A model generated the notes under the pieces. The model saw only the letters and a list, made by a program, of their open reading frames with translations. It did not search any database and was not told where the DNA came from. Shown here piece by piece: positions 25,941-35,255 of a stretch of DNA of 64,000 nucleotides. Source of the DNA: Mesorhizobium sp. NBSH29 (GTDB lineage: Bacteria; Pseudomonadota; Alphaproteobacteria; Rhizobiales; Rhizobiaceae); assembly GCF_015500055.1 (NCBI RefSeq), contig NZ_CP045492.1:124001-188000 (forward strand). Reading direction: 5' to 3'. How positions within the stretch are numbered: position 1 is the stretch's first letter; the number at the start of each line of letters is the position of its first letter. The position numbers were made by a program, and so were the translations under genes.

Positions 25941-28298
25941 ATGAAAAAGTTCACACGCGCTGCCGTGACGGTATCGGCCCTTGCACTGTCTTCAGCGCTG
26001 TCGGTGGCACCGTCCTTTGCTGACTACACATTGAACATCCTGCACATCAATGACTGGCACAGCCGCATTGAGAGCAACAACAAGTATGAATCGACCTGTT
26101 CGGCCGAGGAGGAAGGCAAGGGCGAGTGCATCGGCGGTGCCGCACGCCTGGTGACCGCCATTGCAGCCGAGCGCGACAAGCTGAAAGACGCAAACGTGCT
26201 GTTGCTGAACGGCGGCGACAATTTTCAGGGGTCGCTTTTCTACTCCACCTACAAGGGTGCAGTGGAAGCAGAGTTCCTGAACCTGATGAAATTCGACGCG
26301 ATGACCGTCGGCAACCACGAATTCGACGATGGCGAGGACGCGCTGGTGCCGTTCCTCGACGTGGTCAAGTTTCCGGTCCTATCGGCCAATGTGGCAGCGA
26401 GCGCGGCCTCGAAGGTAGGCGACCGCATCAAGCCATCCATCGTGGTGGAACTGGGTGGCCAGAAGATCGGCATCATCGGCGCGGTCACCAACGATACGCC
26501 GGAACTGGCATCACCCGGCCCCAACATTACTGTCAGCGAGGACATCAAGACGATCACCGCCGAAGTTGAAAAACTGAGGGCCGAAGGCGTCAACAAGATC
26601 ATCGCGCTGACCCATGTCGGCTATCCGCGCGACAAGGAAATGATCGCCAGGATCCCCGGCATCGATGTGGTGGTGGGCGGCCACTCGCACTCGCTCCTGT
26701 CGAATACCGACGACAAGGCCGAAGGCCCCTACCCCACGATGATCGACAATCCGGACGGCTACAAGGTTCCGGTGACCCAGGCCGCCTCCTATTCGAAATA
26801 TCTCGGCGCCTTCAAGGTTGTGTTTGATGACAATGGCGTGGTCAAGGAAGCCTCGGGCGACCCGATCTTTCTCGACAATTCGGTCGTGCCCGACGAAGCC
26901 GTGCTGGCACGCATCAAGGAACTTGGCGCGCCAATCGAGGAACTGAAAACCAAGGAGGTATCGGAAGCCGCAGATATGATCGACGGTAGCCGCGATACCT
27001 GCCGCGCGCAGGAATGCGCCATGGGCAACCTCATCGCTGACGCGATGGTCGACCGCGTGAAGGACCAGGGCGTGACGATTGCCGTGCAGAACGGCGGCGG
27101 CATCCGTGCCTCCATCGACAAGGGCGTCATCACCATGGGCGAAGTGCTGACCGTGCTGCCCTTCCAGAACACGCTCGCCACCTTCCAGATTTCGGGCAAG
27201 GATATTGTGACTTCGCTTGAAGCCGGCGTCAGCGCGATCGAAGAAGGCAAAGGCAAGTTCCCTCAGGTTTCCGGCCTCAAATTCACGCTCGACAAATCCG
27301 TCGCTCCCAATGCAGGCCGCGTCTCCGGTGTCGAAGTGATGGATGCTGGCGCATGGAAGCCGATTGACCCGGCCAAGGATTATGTGGTGGCCACCAACAA
27401 TTTCGTCAGAGGTGGCGGTGATGGCTACAAACTCTTCGCCGACAATGCCAAGAACGCCTATGATTTCGGCCCCGGACTGGAGCAGGTGGTTGCCGATTAT
27501 CTCGCCGCCAACCGCCCCTATATGCCGAAGGTTGAAGGTCGCATCACCGAAGTGGTCGCTGCCGCCGACCCCGCCAAGCCGGCTGAACCGGCTGCCGCTG
27601 CCGTAGAGCCCGCAAAGCCCGCGGAAGCAGCACCGGCAGAGCCCGCAAAGCCTGCTGAACCGGCACCGGCTACAGCCGAGCCGGCAAAGCCTGCCGAACC
27701 GGCGCCCATGGCGGCAGAACCTGCAATCACGCTGCCCGACATGCCCGCTGCATCGAGCGATATCGCCAATTCAGCGCCCAAGGTCGACGCCGCACCGGCC
27801 ATGGCAGCCGAGCCCGCCAAACCAGCAGAAGCTGTAGCACCCGCTGCCGAACCGGCAGCCGCCGAGCCCGCCAAGCCGGCTGAACCGGCTGCCGCAGCCG
27901 TAGAGCCCGCAAAGCCTGCCGAACCTGCACCAATGGCGGCAGAACCTGCAATCACGCTGCCCGACATGCCCGCTGCATCGAGCGATATCGCCAATTCAGC
28001 GCCCAAGGTCGACGCCGCACCGGCCATGGCAGCCGAACCCGCCATACCGGCAGAAGCTGCTGCCCCGACAGCCGAGCCCGCCAAGCCGGCAGAAGCTGCA
28101 GCCTCACCGGCAGAAGCTGAGCCTGCCAAGGCTATGAACCCCAGCGAGCATGTGATCGCCAGCGGCGATACGCTTTGGGATATTGCCGAAAAGACCTATG
28201 GCAGCGGCTCGAAATGGAAGCGCATTGCCCGCGCCAATCCAAAGTTTGGACCGCATCACCTGCCAGTTGGCGGCACGCTGAAGCTTCCGGCACAATAA
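25941..28298 (+). CDS. Periplasmic 5'-nucleotidase (UshA-like) with Ala/Pro linker and C-terminal LysM domain
   Basis: Exported metallophosphatase of about 785 residues that hydrolyses nucleotides or cyclic nucleotides. After the signal peptide (MKKFTRAAVTVSALALSSAL..., ADYT) the metal-binding motifs are ILHINDWHSR, LNGGDNFQGS, VGNHEFDDG, THVGY and VVGGHSHSL; the C-terminal nucleotidase domain has NLIADAMVD and QNGGGIRASI. From about residue 545 to 730 there is a repeated Pro/Ala/Glu linker (PAKPAEPA units), then a LysM module (HVIASGDTLWDIAEKTYG) that binds peptidoglycan. GGGAGATCAAGC before the ATG at 25941 fixes the start. LysM at the end of a nucleotidase suggests cell-wall tethering, which is inference. 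Confidence 0.9.
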   Translation: MKKFTRAAVTVSALALSSALSVAPSFADYTLNILHINDWHSRIESNNKYESTCSAEEEGKGECIGGAARLVTAIAAERDKLKDANVLLLNGGDNFQGSLFYSTYKGAVEAEFLNLMKFDAMTVGNHEFDDGEDALVPFLDVVKFPVLSANVAASAASKVGDRIKPSIVVELGGQKIGIIGAVTNDTPELASPGPNITVSEDIKTITAEVEKLRAEGVNKIIALTHVGYPRDKEMIARIPGIDVVVGGHSHSLLSNTDDKAEGPYPTMIDNPDGYKVPVTQAASYSKYLGAFKVVFDDNGVVKEASGDPIFLDNSVVPDEAVLARIKELGAPIEELKTKEVSEAADMIDGSRDTCRAQECAMGNLIADAMVDRVKDQGVTIAVQNGGGIRASIDKGVITMGEVLTVLPFQNTLATFQISGKDIVTSLEAGVSAIEEGKGKFPQVSGLKFTLDKSVAPNAGRVSGVEVMDAGAWKPIDPAKDYVVATNNFVRGGGDGYKLFADNAKNAYDFGPGLEQVVADYLAANRPYMPKVEGRITEVVAAADPAKPAEPAAAAVEPAKPAEAAPAEPAKPAEPAPATAEPAKPAEPAPMAAEPAITLPDMPAASSDIANSAPKVDAAPAMAAEPAKPAEAVAPAAEPAAAEPAKPAEPAAAAVEPAKPAEPAPMAAEPAITLPDMPAASSDIANSAPKVDAAPAMAAEPAIPAEAAAPTAEPAKPAEAAASPAEAEPAKAMNPSEHVIASGDTLWDIAEKTYGSGSKWKRIARANPKFGPHHLPVGGTLKLPAQ
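27708..28036 (+). repeat. Direct repeat inside the nucleotidase linker (two 104-bp identical copies, 225-bp period)
   Basis: Copy 1 at 27708-27811 and copy 2 at 27933-28036 are identical as far as I can read, offset by 225 bp (75 codons), so the duplication keeps frame. Each copy encodes an ITLPDMPAASSDIANSAP segment between PAKPAEPA-type repeats. The flanking bases are similar but not identical. Confidence 0.85.
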
Positions 28299-28316
28299 CG
28301 CACCAATGCGTGAACT

Positions 28317-28346
28317 CGGCCTTCCCGACGACAAACGGGAAGGCCG
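28317..28346. terminator. Bidirectional hairpin between convergent genes
   Basis: cggccttcccg (28317-28327) and cgggaaggccg (28336-28346) form an 11-bp perfect stem with an 8-base loop. It sits between the stop of the nucleotidase gene and the stop of the convergent LysR gene. No T run follows on either side. Confidence 0.5.
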
Positions 28347-28351
28347 TCACC

Positions 28352-29236
28352 TTACCCTGTCAGGATTGCCTTTAGCGCCTCTTTCTCGTTCGCGACGAAA
28401 TCAAAGAACGCCGAGACGCGCGGGGTGCGGCGCACATCCGGATGGGCAAGTAGTCGCCACGCGCGCGCCAGTTCGGGGATGGGGCCGAGAACGCGCACCA
28501 GATCCGCCTCGGCATCGCCAATAGCCGTTGGCAGCGGGCCTATGCCAATGCCTGATCTCACCGAATAGACCAGCCCAAGCACGCTGTTGTTGCGCGCCGC
28601 CATCCGCGCGCCGGGTGCCACTATCGAAAGCCATTGCAGCGCACGGTGGGCCGAAAGCGTTTCGTCAAATGCGACTAACGGATGCCGCACAAGGTCGCCG
28701 ATCTCTGCCGGCTGCCCATGCGCTTCAATGTAGGCGCGGCTGGCATAAACCGCCCAAAGCGAATCCGCGACCTTACGACCGACCAGTTCTTCGTCCGTAT
28801 CGCCCGAGCGGAAGGCAACGTCAGCGTCGCCCTTGCTCAGGTCGAGGTAGCGGTCACTGGTGACAAACTCGACGCGCAGCCCCGGATAGCGCGCGTGAAA
28901 CCGCTCGATGAACGCCGTCATGCGAAAGACGATGGGTTCGGGACAAGTGAGCCGAATGACGCCGCTTATGTCGTTGGACCGGTCTGCGATATGCCGTTCC
29001 AAGTCCAGCACCGACGCTTCCACCCTCTCGGCATCGACGAGGAGGCTGTGTCCGAACTCGTTGAGCCGGTAGCCCCCTGCACTGCGCACAGTGGCCGGCC
29101 GACCGATTTTTCGTTCGAATTCGGCCACGCGCCGCTGAACCGTTGACTGATTGACCCCCAGCGCCTTGGCCGCAGCGATGGTGCTGCCGTTACGCGCCAG
29201 AGCAAGCAGATATTTGAGGTCGTCCCAATCGAACAT
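28352..29236 (-). CDS. LysR-family transcriptional regulator
   Basis: About 294 residues. The N-terminal helix-turn-helix reads FDWDDLKYLLALARNGSTIA, then NQSTVQRRVAEFERKIG, followed by the effector-binding domain (GVIRLTCPEPIVFRMTAFIE). The MFDWDDL start is typical of the subgroup of LysR regulators found in Rhizobiales next to cupin or oxidoreductase genes. It is divergent from a cupin/methyltransferase pair (29373 onward) with a 136-base spacer, making that pair a plausible target. The ligand is unknown. Confidence 0.88.
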   Translation of the reverse strand: MFDWDDLKYLLALARNGSTIAAAKALGVNQSTVQRRVAEFERKIGRPATVRSAGGYRLNEFGHSLLVDAERVEASVLDLERHIADRSNDISGVIRLTCPEPIVFRMTAFIERFHARYPGLRVEFVTSDRYLDLSKGDADVAFRSGDTDEELVGRKVADSLWAVYASRAYIEAHGQPAEIGDLVRHPLVAFDETLSAHRALQWLSIVAPGARMAARNNSVLGLVYSVRSGIGIGPLPTAIGDAEADLVRVLGPIPELARAWRLLAHPDVRRTPRVSAFFDFVANEKEALKAILTG

Positions 29237-29372
29237 GCACCATCATGCATGTTTGCGGCCCCTCGTGGCAATCCTGCGGCTCCCGCGCATTCGGCACATT
29301 GCCTAGAGTGCGTCATGCCTTGAACAGCCGACCGGCCACTTCGGGTAAAACGTCCAATAATGGAGAATAAAA

Positions 29373-29774
29373 ATGCGCAGCGCTTTTGCGGCATGCCTGC
29401 TGTCTGCCATGGCCCTCACACCGGCTTCCGCAGGTGAAGGCGGTTTCGCCAAACCCACTCTCGTCATTGAGCAACCTGTTGCCGGCATGCCCTCCGGCTC
29501 AGCCCAATCGGTGCGCGTATTGACGGCAACCTTCAAGCCCGGCGACCGCACGGTTCCCCACACGCATCGATATCCAGTCACTGTCTACGTCCTGGAAGGC
29601 GCATTCACGCTCGAAGTGAAGGGGGAGCAACCTGTCATCGTGAAGGCCGGCGAAGCAATGGTTGAGCCGGCCGATTCCGAAATGATCGGCTACAATCGCA
29701 CTGACGGCGAAACCCGCGTGGTGATATTCTACCTCAGCAAGCCGGCAGAGCCTTTCCTTGACGCAATGAAATAG
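29373..29774 (+). CDS. Exported cupin-domain protein
   Basis: A 133-residue protein with a signal peptide (MRSAFAACLLSAMALTPASA, cleavage after ASA) and one cupin barrel. Metal ligands are visible in VPHTHRYPVTVYVLEGAFTL (two His and a Glu), while the second motif (VKAGEAMVEPADSEMIGY) lacks a clear His. ATGGAGAATAAAA precedes the ATG. It starts a two-gene plus-strand unit with the methyltransferase, divergent from the LysR gene. Activity cannot be assigned. Confidence 0.82.
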   Translation: MRSAFAACLLSAMALTPASAGEGGFAKPTLVIEQPVAGMPSGSAQSVRVLTATFKPGDRTVPHTHRYPVTVYVLEGAFTLEVKGEQPVIVKAGEAMVEPADSEMIGYNRTDGETRVVIFYLSKPAEPFLDAMK

Positions 29775-29785
29775 GAATAGTCCTG

Positions 29786-30640
29786 ATGACCGAAACGCCG
29801 CGCTCCACACCCACCGCTGCCACCGACTGGGATCGGGTCGCAAAGGGCTGGCACGACAGCGCCGCCGTCATCCGCCCCTGGCTGGCAGAGGTAACCGCCG
29901 CGATGATCTCGATGGCAGGCATTAACCCCGGCAGCCGGGTTATCGACATCGCTGCCGGTGCCGGCGACCAAACCATGGATATTGCCGCCCGTGTGGGGAG
30001 CCAAGGACACGTCCTGGCAACCGACATCTCGGGCGATATCCTGCGCTTCGCCGCAGAACGTGCAACGTCTGAAGGCCACCCCACTGTCGAAACCAGGGTC
30101 TGCGACGGGCAGGCACTGGCAGTGGAAGATACCCAGTTCGACGCTGCGGTATGCAGGCTTGGCCTCATGTTCTTTCCCGATCCGGCACGCGGACTGGCGG
30201 AAATGGCGCGCGTGCTGAAACCCGGTGGCGGCGTGTGCACCATGGTGTTCGCGGGTCCCGCTGAGAACCCCTGCGTGGTGATCCTGATGCAGACGGCGCT
30301 CAAACATGCTGGCCTGCCACCACGAGATCCGTTTCAGCCCGGGGGCCTTCTGAGCCTTGGGCGCCCCGGTCATCTCGACACTTTGTTTCGTTCGGCAGAC
30401 TTTGCTGAAGTGGCAACCACCGCCGTTGCGGCGCCCTTTCGCCTGCCCTCAGCCCGGCACTACCTCGACTTCGTGCGCGCCGGCGGGGGCCCCATCGTGG
30501 CACTGTTAGCGAGGCTTTCCCCTGCAGCACAGGCGGCAGGCTGGAACGAGATGGAGGAACGCCTGACGGTGTTCCAGACGGCGGACGGCTGGGAGGGACC
30601 AAACGAACTGCTTTTAACGGCGGGCCGTAAAGCGTCATAG
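29786..30640 (+). CDS. Class I SAM-dependent methyltransferase
   Basis: About 284 residues. Motif I VIDIAAGAGDQTMDIAA binds S-adenosylmethionine, ATDISGDILRFA is the following acidic loop, and AVCRLGLMFFPDPARGLAEM is the post-II/III region of the UbiE/type 11 methyltransferases. The rest is a helical lid. It starts 11 bases after the cupin stop, so the two are co-transcribed. Substrate is unknown. Confidence 0.87.
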   Translation: MTETPRSTPTAATDWDRVAKGWHDSAAVIRPWLAEVTAAMISMAGINPGSRVIDIAAGAGDQTMDIAARVGSQGHVLATDISGDILRFAAERATSEGHPTVETRVCDGQALAVEDTQFDAAVCRLGLMFFPDPARGLAEMARVLKPGGGVCTMVFAGPAENPCVVILMQTALKHAGLPPRDPFQPGGLLSLGRPGHLDTLFRSADFAEVATTAVAAPFRLPSARHYLDFVRAGGGPIVALLARLSPAAQAAGWNEMEERLTVFQTADGWEGPNELLLTAGRKAS

Positions 30641-30658
30641 CCGATGGACCAAGGCGGA

Positions 30659-31075
30659 TCAGGGGAAAGGCCGGATACCCCGCACGGGCCAGAAAAACCA
30701 GACGATCCAGACAGCGGCTACCACCCAGGTTGCGGCGATGAACACGAGGCCAACGCGACTCGTAGGGCGCGCTTGCCTTCGCACTGCCTCAGCTCGAAAA
30801 TCTACCATCAACGCGACCGGGACGAGTTTTACAGCCAATACAATACCCAGCGGCACGATGATAATATCGTCGACATATCCAAGCACGGGTATGAAATCGG
30901 GTATCAGGTCTATCGGGCTGAGCGCATAGGCCGCCACTGCACCTGCCACGACTTTCGCATACCACGGCACGCGCGGATCGCGTGCAGCGATCCAGAGGGC
31001 AACGACGTCGCGCTTTATGGTTTTCGCCCATGTTTTAAGCGTCGAAAAAATTGTCACACCGCCACCCGTTTGCAA
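30659..31075 (-). CDS. DUF1232 (YkvA-like) small membrane protein
   Basis: About 138 residues. The diagnostic segment is YALSPIDLIPDFIPVLGYVDD, the DUF1232 motif, followed by a hydrophobic helix (IIIVPLGIVLAVKLVPVAL) and a C-terminal membrane segment (LVFIAATWVVAAVWIVWFFW). The function of the family is unknown. It is convergent with the methyltransferase gene. Confidence 0.85.
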   Translation of the reverse strand: MQTGGGVTIFSTLKTWAKTIKRDVVALWIAARDPRVPWYAKVVAGAVAAYALSPIDLIPDFIPVLGYVDDIIIVPLGIVLAVKLVPVALMVDFRAEAVRRQARPTSRVGLVFIAATWVVAAVWIVWFFWPVRGIRPFP

Positions 31076-31192
31076 GGCCCGCGAACCATCGGAGTTTCAT
31101 AGCGCACAGCCTGTCAGGATGAAATCCATGCGGACTGTACGAAAGCCGCATCGCCACGATAGTGTCACCAAGATTTCGGCGCGAGACATTCT

Positions 31193-31792
31193 ATGGCTCC
31201 TTTTACCGTCAACTCCGACAGGGTGCACGTATTCGAGGATGCCCGATCGTTTGAGGACTGGCTGCGCCAGAACCATGCAGGCGAGCCGGAAATCTGGATC
31301 AAAATGCACAAAAAGGCATCGGGCCTCGTCTCCATCGATTGGGCAGATGCCGTCGATGTGGCTCTGTGCTGGGGCTGGATCGACGCCATCCGCAAAAGCT
31401 TCGACAAGGACAGCTTCCTCCAGCGCCTGACCCCGCGGGGCAAAAAAAGCATTTGGAGCAAGGTGAATGTCGCTCATGTGGCGCGCCTCATCGAAGAAGG
31501 CCGCATGACCGAACATGGCCTGCGCCATGTGGAGGCCGCCCAAGCTGATGGCCGCTGGGACAACGCCTATGCCGGCAGCAAGGAGATGAAAATCCCGCCC
31601 GAGTTGCAGTCCGCTATCGACGCCGTGCCGCAAGCACGCGCTACCTTCGATAAGCTGAACGCCCAAAACCGCTTCGCGCTGGCATTCCAGATCGGCCATC
31701 TGAAAACTGAGGCAGGCCGCAGGAAGAAGATCGCCACCTTTGTCGAAATGCTGAAGCGCGGCGACACGATCCACCCGCAAAAGATGACGTAA
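31193..31792 (+). CDS. YdeI/OmdA family protein
   Basis: About 199 residues. WLRQNHAGEPEIWIKMHKKA, WADAVDVALCWGWIDAIRKS, and the C-terminal pair LNAQNRFALAFQIGHLKTEA and GRRKKIATFVEMLKRGD are the YdeI/OmpD-associated family features. Members in enterobacteria have been linked to polymyxin tolerance and outer membrane status, but the biochemical activity is unknown. This is a second, distinct YdeI-type protein in the window; the other lies at 22509-23141. It is 85 bases upstream of the ferrochelatase start. Confidence 0.83.
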   Translation: MAPFTVNSDRVHVFEDARSFEDWLRQNHAGEPEIWIKMHKKASGLVSIDWADAVDVALCWGWIDAIRKSFDKDSFLQRLTPRGKKSIWSKVNVAHVARLIEEGRMTEHGLRHVEAAQADGRWDNAYAGSKEMKIPPELQSAIDAVPQARATFDKLNAQNRFALAFQIGHLKTEAGRRKKIATFVEMLKRGDTIHPQKMT

Positions 31793-31877
31793 TTCTCTCG
31801 CCACGCTCCCCTGCGGCCACACGCTGCATTTGCAATCGCGCCTCCTGCCGCTAGATATCCTGCGGCAAGGAACCAAG

Positions 31878-32939
31878 ATGAAAAAACCAACTGCCTCCCG
31901 CGATGCCAACAAGGCAACAGGCCCCCTGCCCGCTGGGCATCCCTCCGTGCCACGGCGCAAGGTGGGTGTGATGCTGGTCAATCTGGGTACGCCAGACGGC
32001 ACCACTTACGCACCCATGTGGCGTTATTTGCGCGAGTTCCTGTCGGACCCACGCGTGATCGAGCTGAACCGCGCCATCTGGTATCCGATCCTCTATGGCC
32101 TCGTGCTGACAACGCGCCCGCAAAAGTCTGGCGCGAATTATGCCCGCATCTGGAACCGTAAAAAAGATGAGTCACCGCTGCGCACCATCACCCGCAGTCA
32201 AAGCGAAAAGCTGGCAGACATTTTTGCCGGTGATCCCGAAATCATCGTCGATTGGGGCATGCGCTATGGCACGCCATCCATCGCCGAAACGGTCGAGCGA
32301 CTGCACGCTCAAGGGTGCGACCGCATCCTGTCTTTCCCGCTCTACCCACAATATTCGGCAACCACCACTGCCACCGCCAATGACCAGCTGTTCCGCGCTC
32401 TGATGAAAATGCGCGCCGCCCCTGCCGTGCGCACAGTGCCGCCCTATCATGATGAGCCAGTCTATATCGAAGCGCTTGCCCAGTCGGTCGAGCAGCATCT
32501 GGCGACGCTCGATTTCAAGCCGGAAATCATCCTGGCCTCGTTTCACGGCATCCCGAAAGCCTACTTCGATAAAGGCGACATGTATCATTGCCACTGCCAG
32601 AAGACGACGCGCCTGCTGCGCGAACGGCTGGGGCTGGACGCAAGGCAGTTGATGACAACCTTCCAGTCCCGCTTCGGCGCGCAGGAATGGCTGCAGCCCT
32701 ATACGGACAAGACCGTTGAAAAGCTGGCGCATGACGGCGTGAAGAACATCGCCATTATCAATCCCGGCTTCTCGGCGGATTGCATCGAGACGCTGGATGA
32801 AATCGGCCGCGAAGTGGCTGAGGAATTCTTCGCAGCCGGCGGCGAAAAGTTCAGCCACATTCCCTGCCTCAATGACAGCGTGCAAGGAATGGCCGTCATC
32901 GAAGAAGTGGTGCGCCGCGAGCTTGAAGGCTGGTTCTAG
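31878..32939 (+). CDS. hemH: Ferrochelatase
   Basis: Inserts Fe2+ into protoporphyrin IX, the last step of heme synthesis. About 353 residues. VGVMLVNLGTPDGTTY opens the domain; the catalytic His lies in LASFHGIPKAYFDKGD and the conserved Glu in PGFSADCIETLDEIG. LSFPLYPQYSATTTAT is the porphyrin-binding region. AAGGAACCAAG before the ATG at 31878 supports the start over upstream codons. It is the housekeeping enzyme of the path; no other heme gene is near. Confidence 0.95.
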   Translation: MKKPTASRDANKATGPLPAGHPSVPRRKVGVMLVNLGTPDGTTYAPMWRYLREFLSDPRVIELNRAIWYPILYGLVLTTRPQKSGANYARIWNRKKDESPLRTITRSQSEKLADIFAGDPEIIVDWGMRYGTPSIAETVERLHAQGCDRILSFPLYPQYSATTTATANDQLFRALMKMRAAPAVRTVPPYHDEPVYIEALAQSVEQHLATLDFKPEIILASFHGIPKAYFDKGDMYHCHCQKTTRLLRERLGLDARQLMTTFQSRFGAQEWLQPYTDKTVEKLAHDGVKNIAIINPGFSADCIETLDEIGREVAEEFFAAGGEKFSHIPCLNDSVQGMAVIEEVVRRELEGWF

Positions 32940-33004
32940 CCAGCACGGAACCGGAGCCTGCTCGACGCGTTGAATGTCCATTCCATCATGCGCGCAGGAC
33001 GACA

Positions 33005-34213
33005 ATGGCCCGGAAACTTGATCTGAGAACGGGCCGCACGGTCTGGAGCGCCTATAAGGTTCCCAAGATCGAGACCACTGCGCTGAAGCGCGATATCGAG
33101 ACGGATGTCATCATCATCGGCATCGGCATCAGCGGCGCAATGGCAGCCGAGCGCCTCACCGCATCGGGCCACAAGGTCGTGATGATCGACAGGCGCGATG
33201 GCGCAATGCTTGGCTCAACGCCTGCCACAACCGCTCTGGTGCAATTCGAGATCGACCAGCCACTCACCGTCCTGACAAAGAAGATCGGCAAGGCAAAGGC
33301 GCAGGCTGCATATCGTCGCTCGCGGCTGGCTGTCGCAAACCTCACCGGCCGCATCGAGGAACTGGGCATTGAATGCAATGCCACACCCAAGCCCTCACTC
33401 TATCTCTCCGGCGATGAAATGAGCGCCGATGACCTTGCAGAGGAGGCCGAAGCGCGTCGCTCTGCCGGCATTAATGCGCTGTTTCTGAAACGCAAGGAGA
33501 TCAAATCGCGCTTCGGCATCAGCCGCGATGGCGCTATTCTGGGCCATGGCAATCTGGCCCTTGATCCGCGCAAGCTGACGGCAGGACTGCTGTTAAAAGC
33601 CGCCGAACGGGGTGCCAGCCTCTACACGCCTGTTGAGGCCAAGACATTCAGCGAGACGAAGGACGGCGTCACCGTCACCACCAGCCAGGGCATCACCATT
33701 TCGGCAAAGTTCGTCGTCATCGCGACCGGCTATGAACTGATGGACAAGGTACCGGCCGGCGGCCATTCGATCATCTCCACCTGGGCAATTGCCACCGCGC
33801 CGCAAAAGGATTTCGACTGGAAAAGCCTGCCATTGATCTGGGAAGCCTCAGACCCCTATCTCTACCTGCGCGCCACCAAGGACGGCCGTATTATCTGCGG
33901 CGGCGAGGATGAGGAATTCACTGACACCGAAAAACGGGATGCGCTGCTTGATGCAAAAACCAAAACCATCGCCAGGAAATTGAAGGCGTTGCTGCCCGCG
34001 CTCGATGTCACGCCGGAATTCGCCTGGGCCGGCTCCTTCGGCACCACCAGCACCGGCCTGCCGCTGATAGACCGGCTGAAAGGCAAGAAGCGCATTTTCA
34101 GCCTGATGGGCTATGGCGGCAATGGCATCACCTACTCACAGATCGCCTCCGAAATAATCGGCACCGCGATTGAAGGCGGCACCGATAGCGATGCAGGACT
34201 TTATGCGCTGTGA
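33005..34213 (+). CDS. FAD-dependent oxidoreductase (DAO family)
   Basis: About 402 residues. The ADP-binding motif is VIIIGIGISGAMAAERL with the acidic VVMIDRR after strand two; the C-terminal FAD contact is GYGGNGITYSQIASEI. FVVIATGYELMDKVPAGGHS and YLRATKDGRIICGGEDEEF are typical of DAO-fold amine or amino acid oxidases similar to glycine oxidase. The N-terminal MARKLDLRTGRTVWSAYKVP resembles the PuuB/OrdL-like oxidoreductases, but the substrate is not assigned. It ends 10 bases before the convergent end of the pilus locus. Confidence 0.83.
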   Translation: MARKLDLRTGRTVWSAYKVPKIETTALKRDIETDVIIIGIGISGAMAAERLTASGHKVVMIDRRDGAMLGSTPATTALVQFEIDQPLTVLTKKIGKAKAQAAYRRSRLAVANLTGRIEELGIECNATPKPSLYLSGDEMSADDLAEEAEARRSAGINALFLKRKEIKSRFGISRDGAILGHGNLALDPRKLTAGLLLKAAERGASLYTPVEAKTFSETKDGVTVTTSQGITISAKFVVIATGYELMDKVPAGGHSIISTWAIATAPQKDFDWKSLPLIWEASDPYLYLRATKDGRIICGGEDEEFTDTEKRDALLDAKTKTIARKLKALLPALDVTPEFAWAGSFGTTSTGLPLIDRLKGKKRIFSLMGYGGNGITYSQIASEIIGTAIEGGTDSDAGLYAL

Positions 34214-34223
34214 GCAGAGCACC

Positions 34224-35255
34224 CTAATAGGTGACTGTAATGATCACCCGGTCCGAATATTCGCCAGCGGGCGGATTTTTTGACAGGTCTGCAAGACCGT
34301 AGACCGGAACGTTCACATCCGCTGCATTCATGCCGGTTCCTGCGCGCTGACTGCCCCGTACGCCATCGCCAAATATGCTGCTGCGGCCAGGATCGGTATA
34401 GAGCTGGTAGCTGATCATGTCGCTGCCCTTGCTCATGCGGCGGTCTAGAATATTGTTCTGCGCGCCGCCGCCCAAAGACACCGAGAAATCTGTCGCTTCG
34501 GTACAGCGCACGGAAATATTGCCCTGCGCCTCCACAATTCCACTTCCAACGCCGCGTCGGCCAAAGTCGACGGCATCGCTGCCGGTGATGGTGCAACTGT
34601 CTATGACCGTTCCCAACACCTCAATTTCTCCACCTCCAGTGCTGGAACTGGTGTAACTGCATTGATCGCTTGAAGAATTGATATCGAAAAACAGCTGCTG
34701 GTCACCTGAACCCGGCACGGTTGAGCCCCGATACATTCCCGAGTGCCCGCTATGTGTGTTGGGCCAGACACGTGAGTGAATGCCGAACTCGGCCTCAGCA
34801 GTACCATCTTCCCGGATATGCGCTCTGACAGAGGGAACATCTCCTGGCGCACCCCATGCAGGATGCGTCCAGACCCGCGTGCGCGCCGCATCTGTAAACA
34901 GGTTGTAAGCAACGAAACGCTCTTCAGATCCGGCTCCGCTCAACGGGATCATTTTTCGTGCGCTCTTGTCGTGTGTCGAATGCAGCGCACCGATAGCAGG
35001 ACACAGGAGAACAGTGTCGCCTGGGTTTCCATCCCGGCACCGGATCTGGATACGGCCCGAATTGTCGAGTGGAACAGTTGAGGTTGGGTCAATCTGGCCC
35101 ACATCCATCGCCCATCCGCTCATCTCGCATGAAAATGCTGCGGCGTCCTGGGATGATGAAAAGAACAGAACAACCGCTGCCGAAGCAGCGACCAAGCCAG
35201 GATTCCGGCAGCGCATCATAGATCCGCTTACATAGTGCCCTCTGATCAAAGACAT
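34224..35255 (-). CDS. Csu-type two-domain tip adhesin (spore coat U domain protein)
   Basis: About 343 residues and the last gene of the pilus locus. A signal peptide (AASAAVVLFFSSSQDAAAF) is followed by two spore coat U-like domains: the first around FSCEMSGW...DPTSTVPLDNS and the second around LGTVIDSCTITGSDAVDFGR...GNISVRCTEATDFSVSLGGG. The C-terminal beta strand ends PAGEYSDRVIITVTY, the donor strand read by the chaperone. Two domains rather than one is the CsuE tip adhesin layout. The start overlaps the usher end by 10 bases; a start at 35219 is possible. Confidence 0.85.
   Translation of the reverse strand: MSLIRGHYVSGSMMRCRNPGLVAASAAVVLFFSSSQDAAAFSCEMSGWAMDVGQIDPTSTVPLDNSGRIQIRCRDGNPGDTVLLCPAIGALHSTHDKSARKMIPLSGAGSEERFVAYNLFTDAARTRVWTHPAWGAPGDVPSVRAHIREDGTAEAEFGIHSRVWPNTHSGHSGMYRGSTVPGSGDQQLFFDINSSSDQCSYTSSSTGGGEIEVLGTVIDSCTITGSDAVDFGRRGVGSGIVEAQGNISVRCTEATDFSVSLGGGAQNNILDRRMSKGSDMISYQLYTDPGRSSIFGDGVRGSQRAGTGMNAADVNVPVYGLADLSKNPPAGEYSDRVIITVTY

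Noticed and set aside
27708-28036. Possible CRISPR-like repeat
   Set aside because: Only two long in-frame copies within a gene; no regular spacers.
27518-28129. 203-residue Gly/Ser/Ala-rich frame on the minus strand
   Set aside because: It is the antisense shadow of the repeated Pro/Ala linker of the nucleotidase; low complexity and no ribosome binding site.
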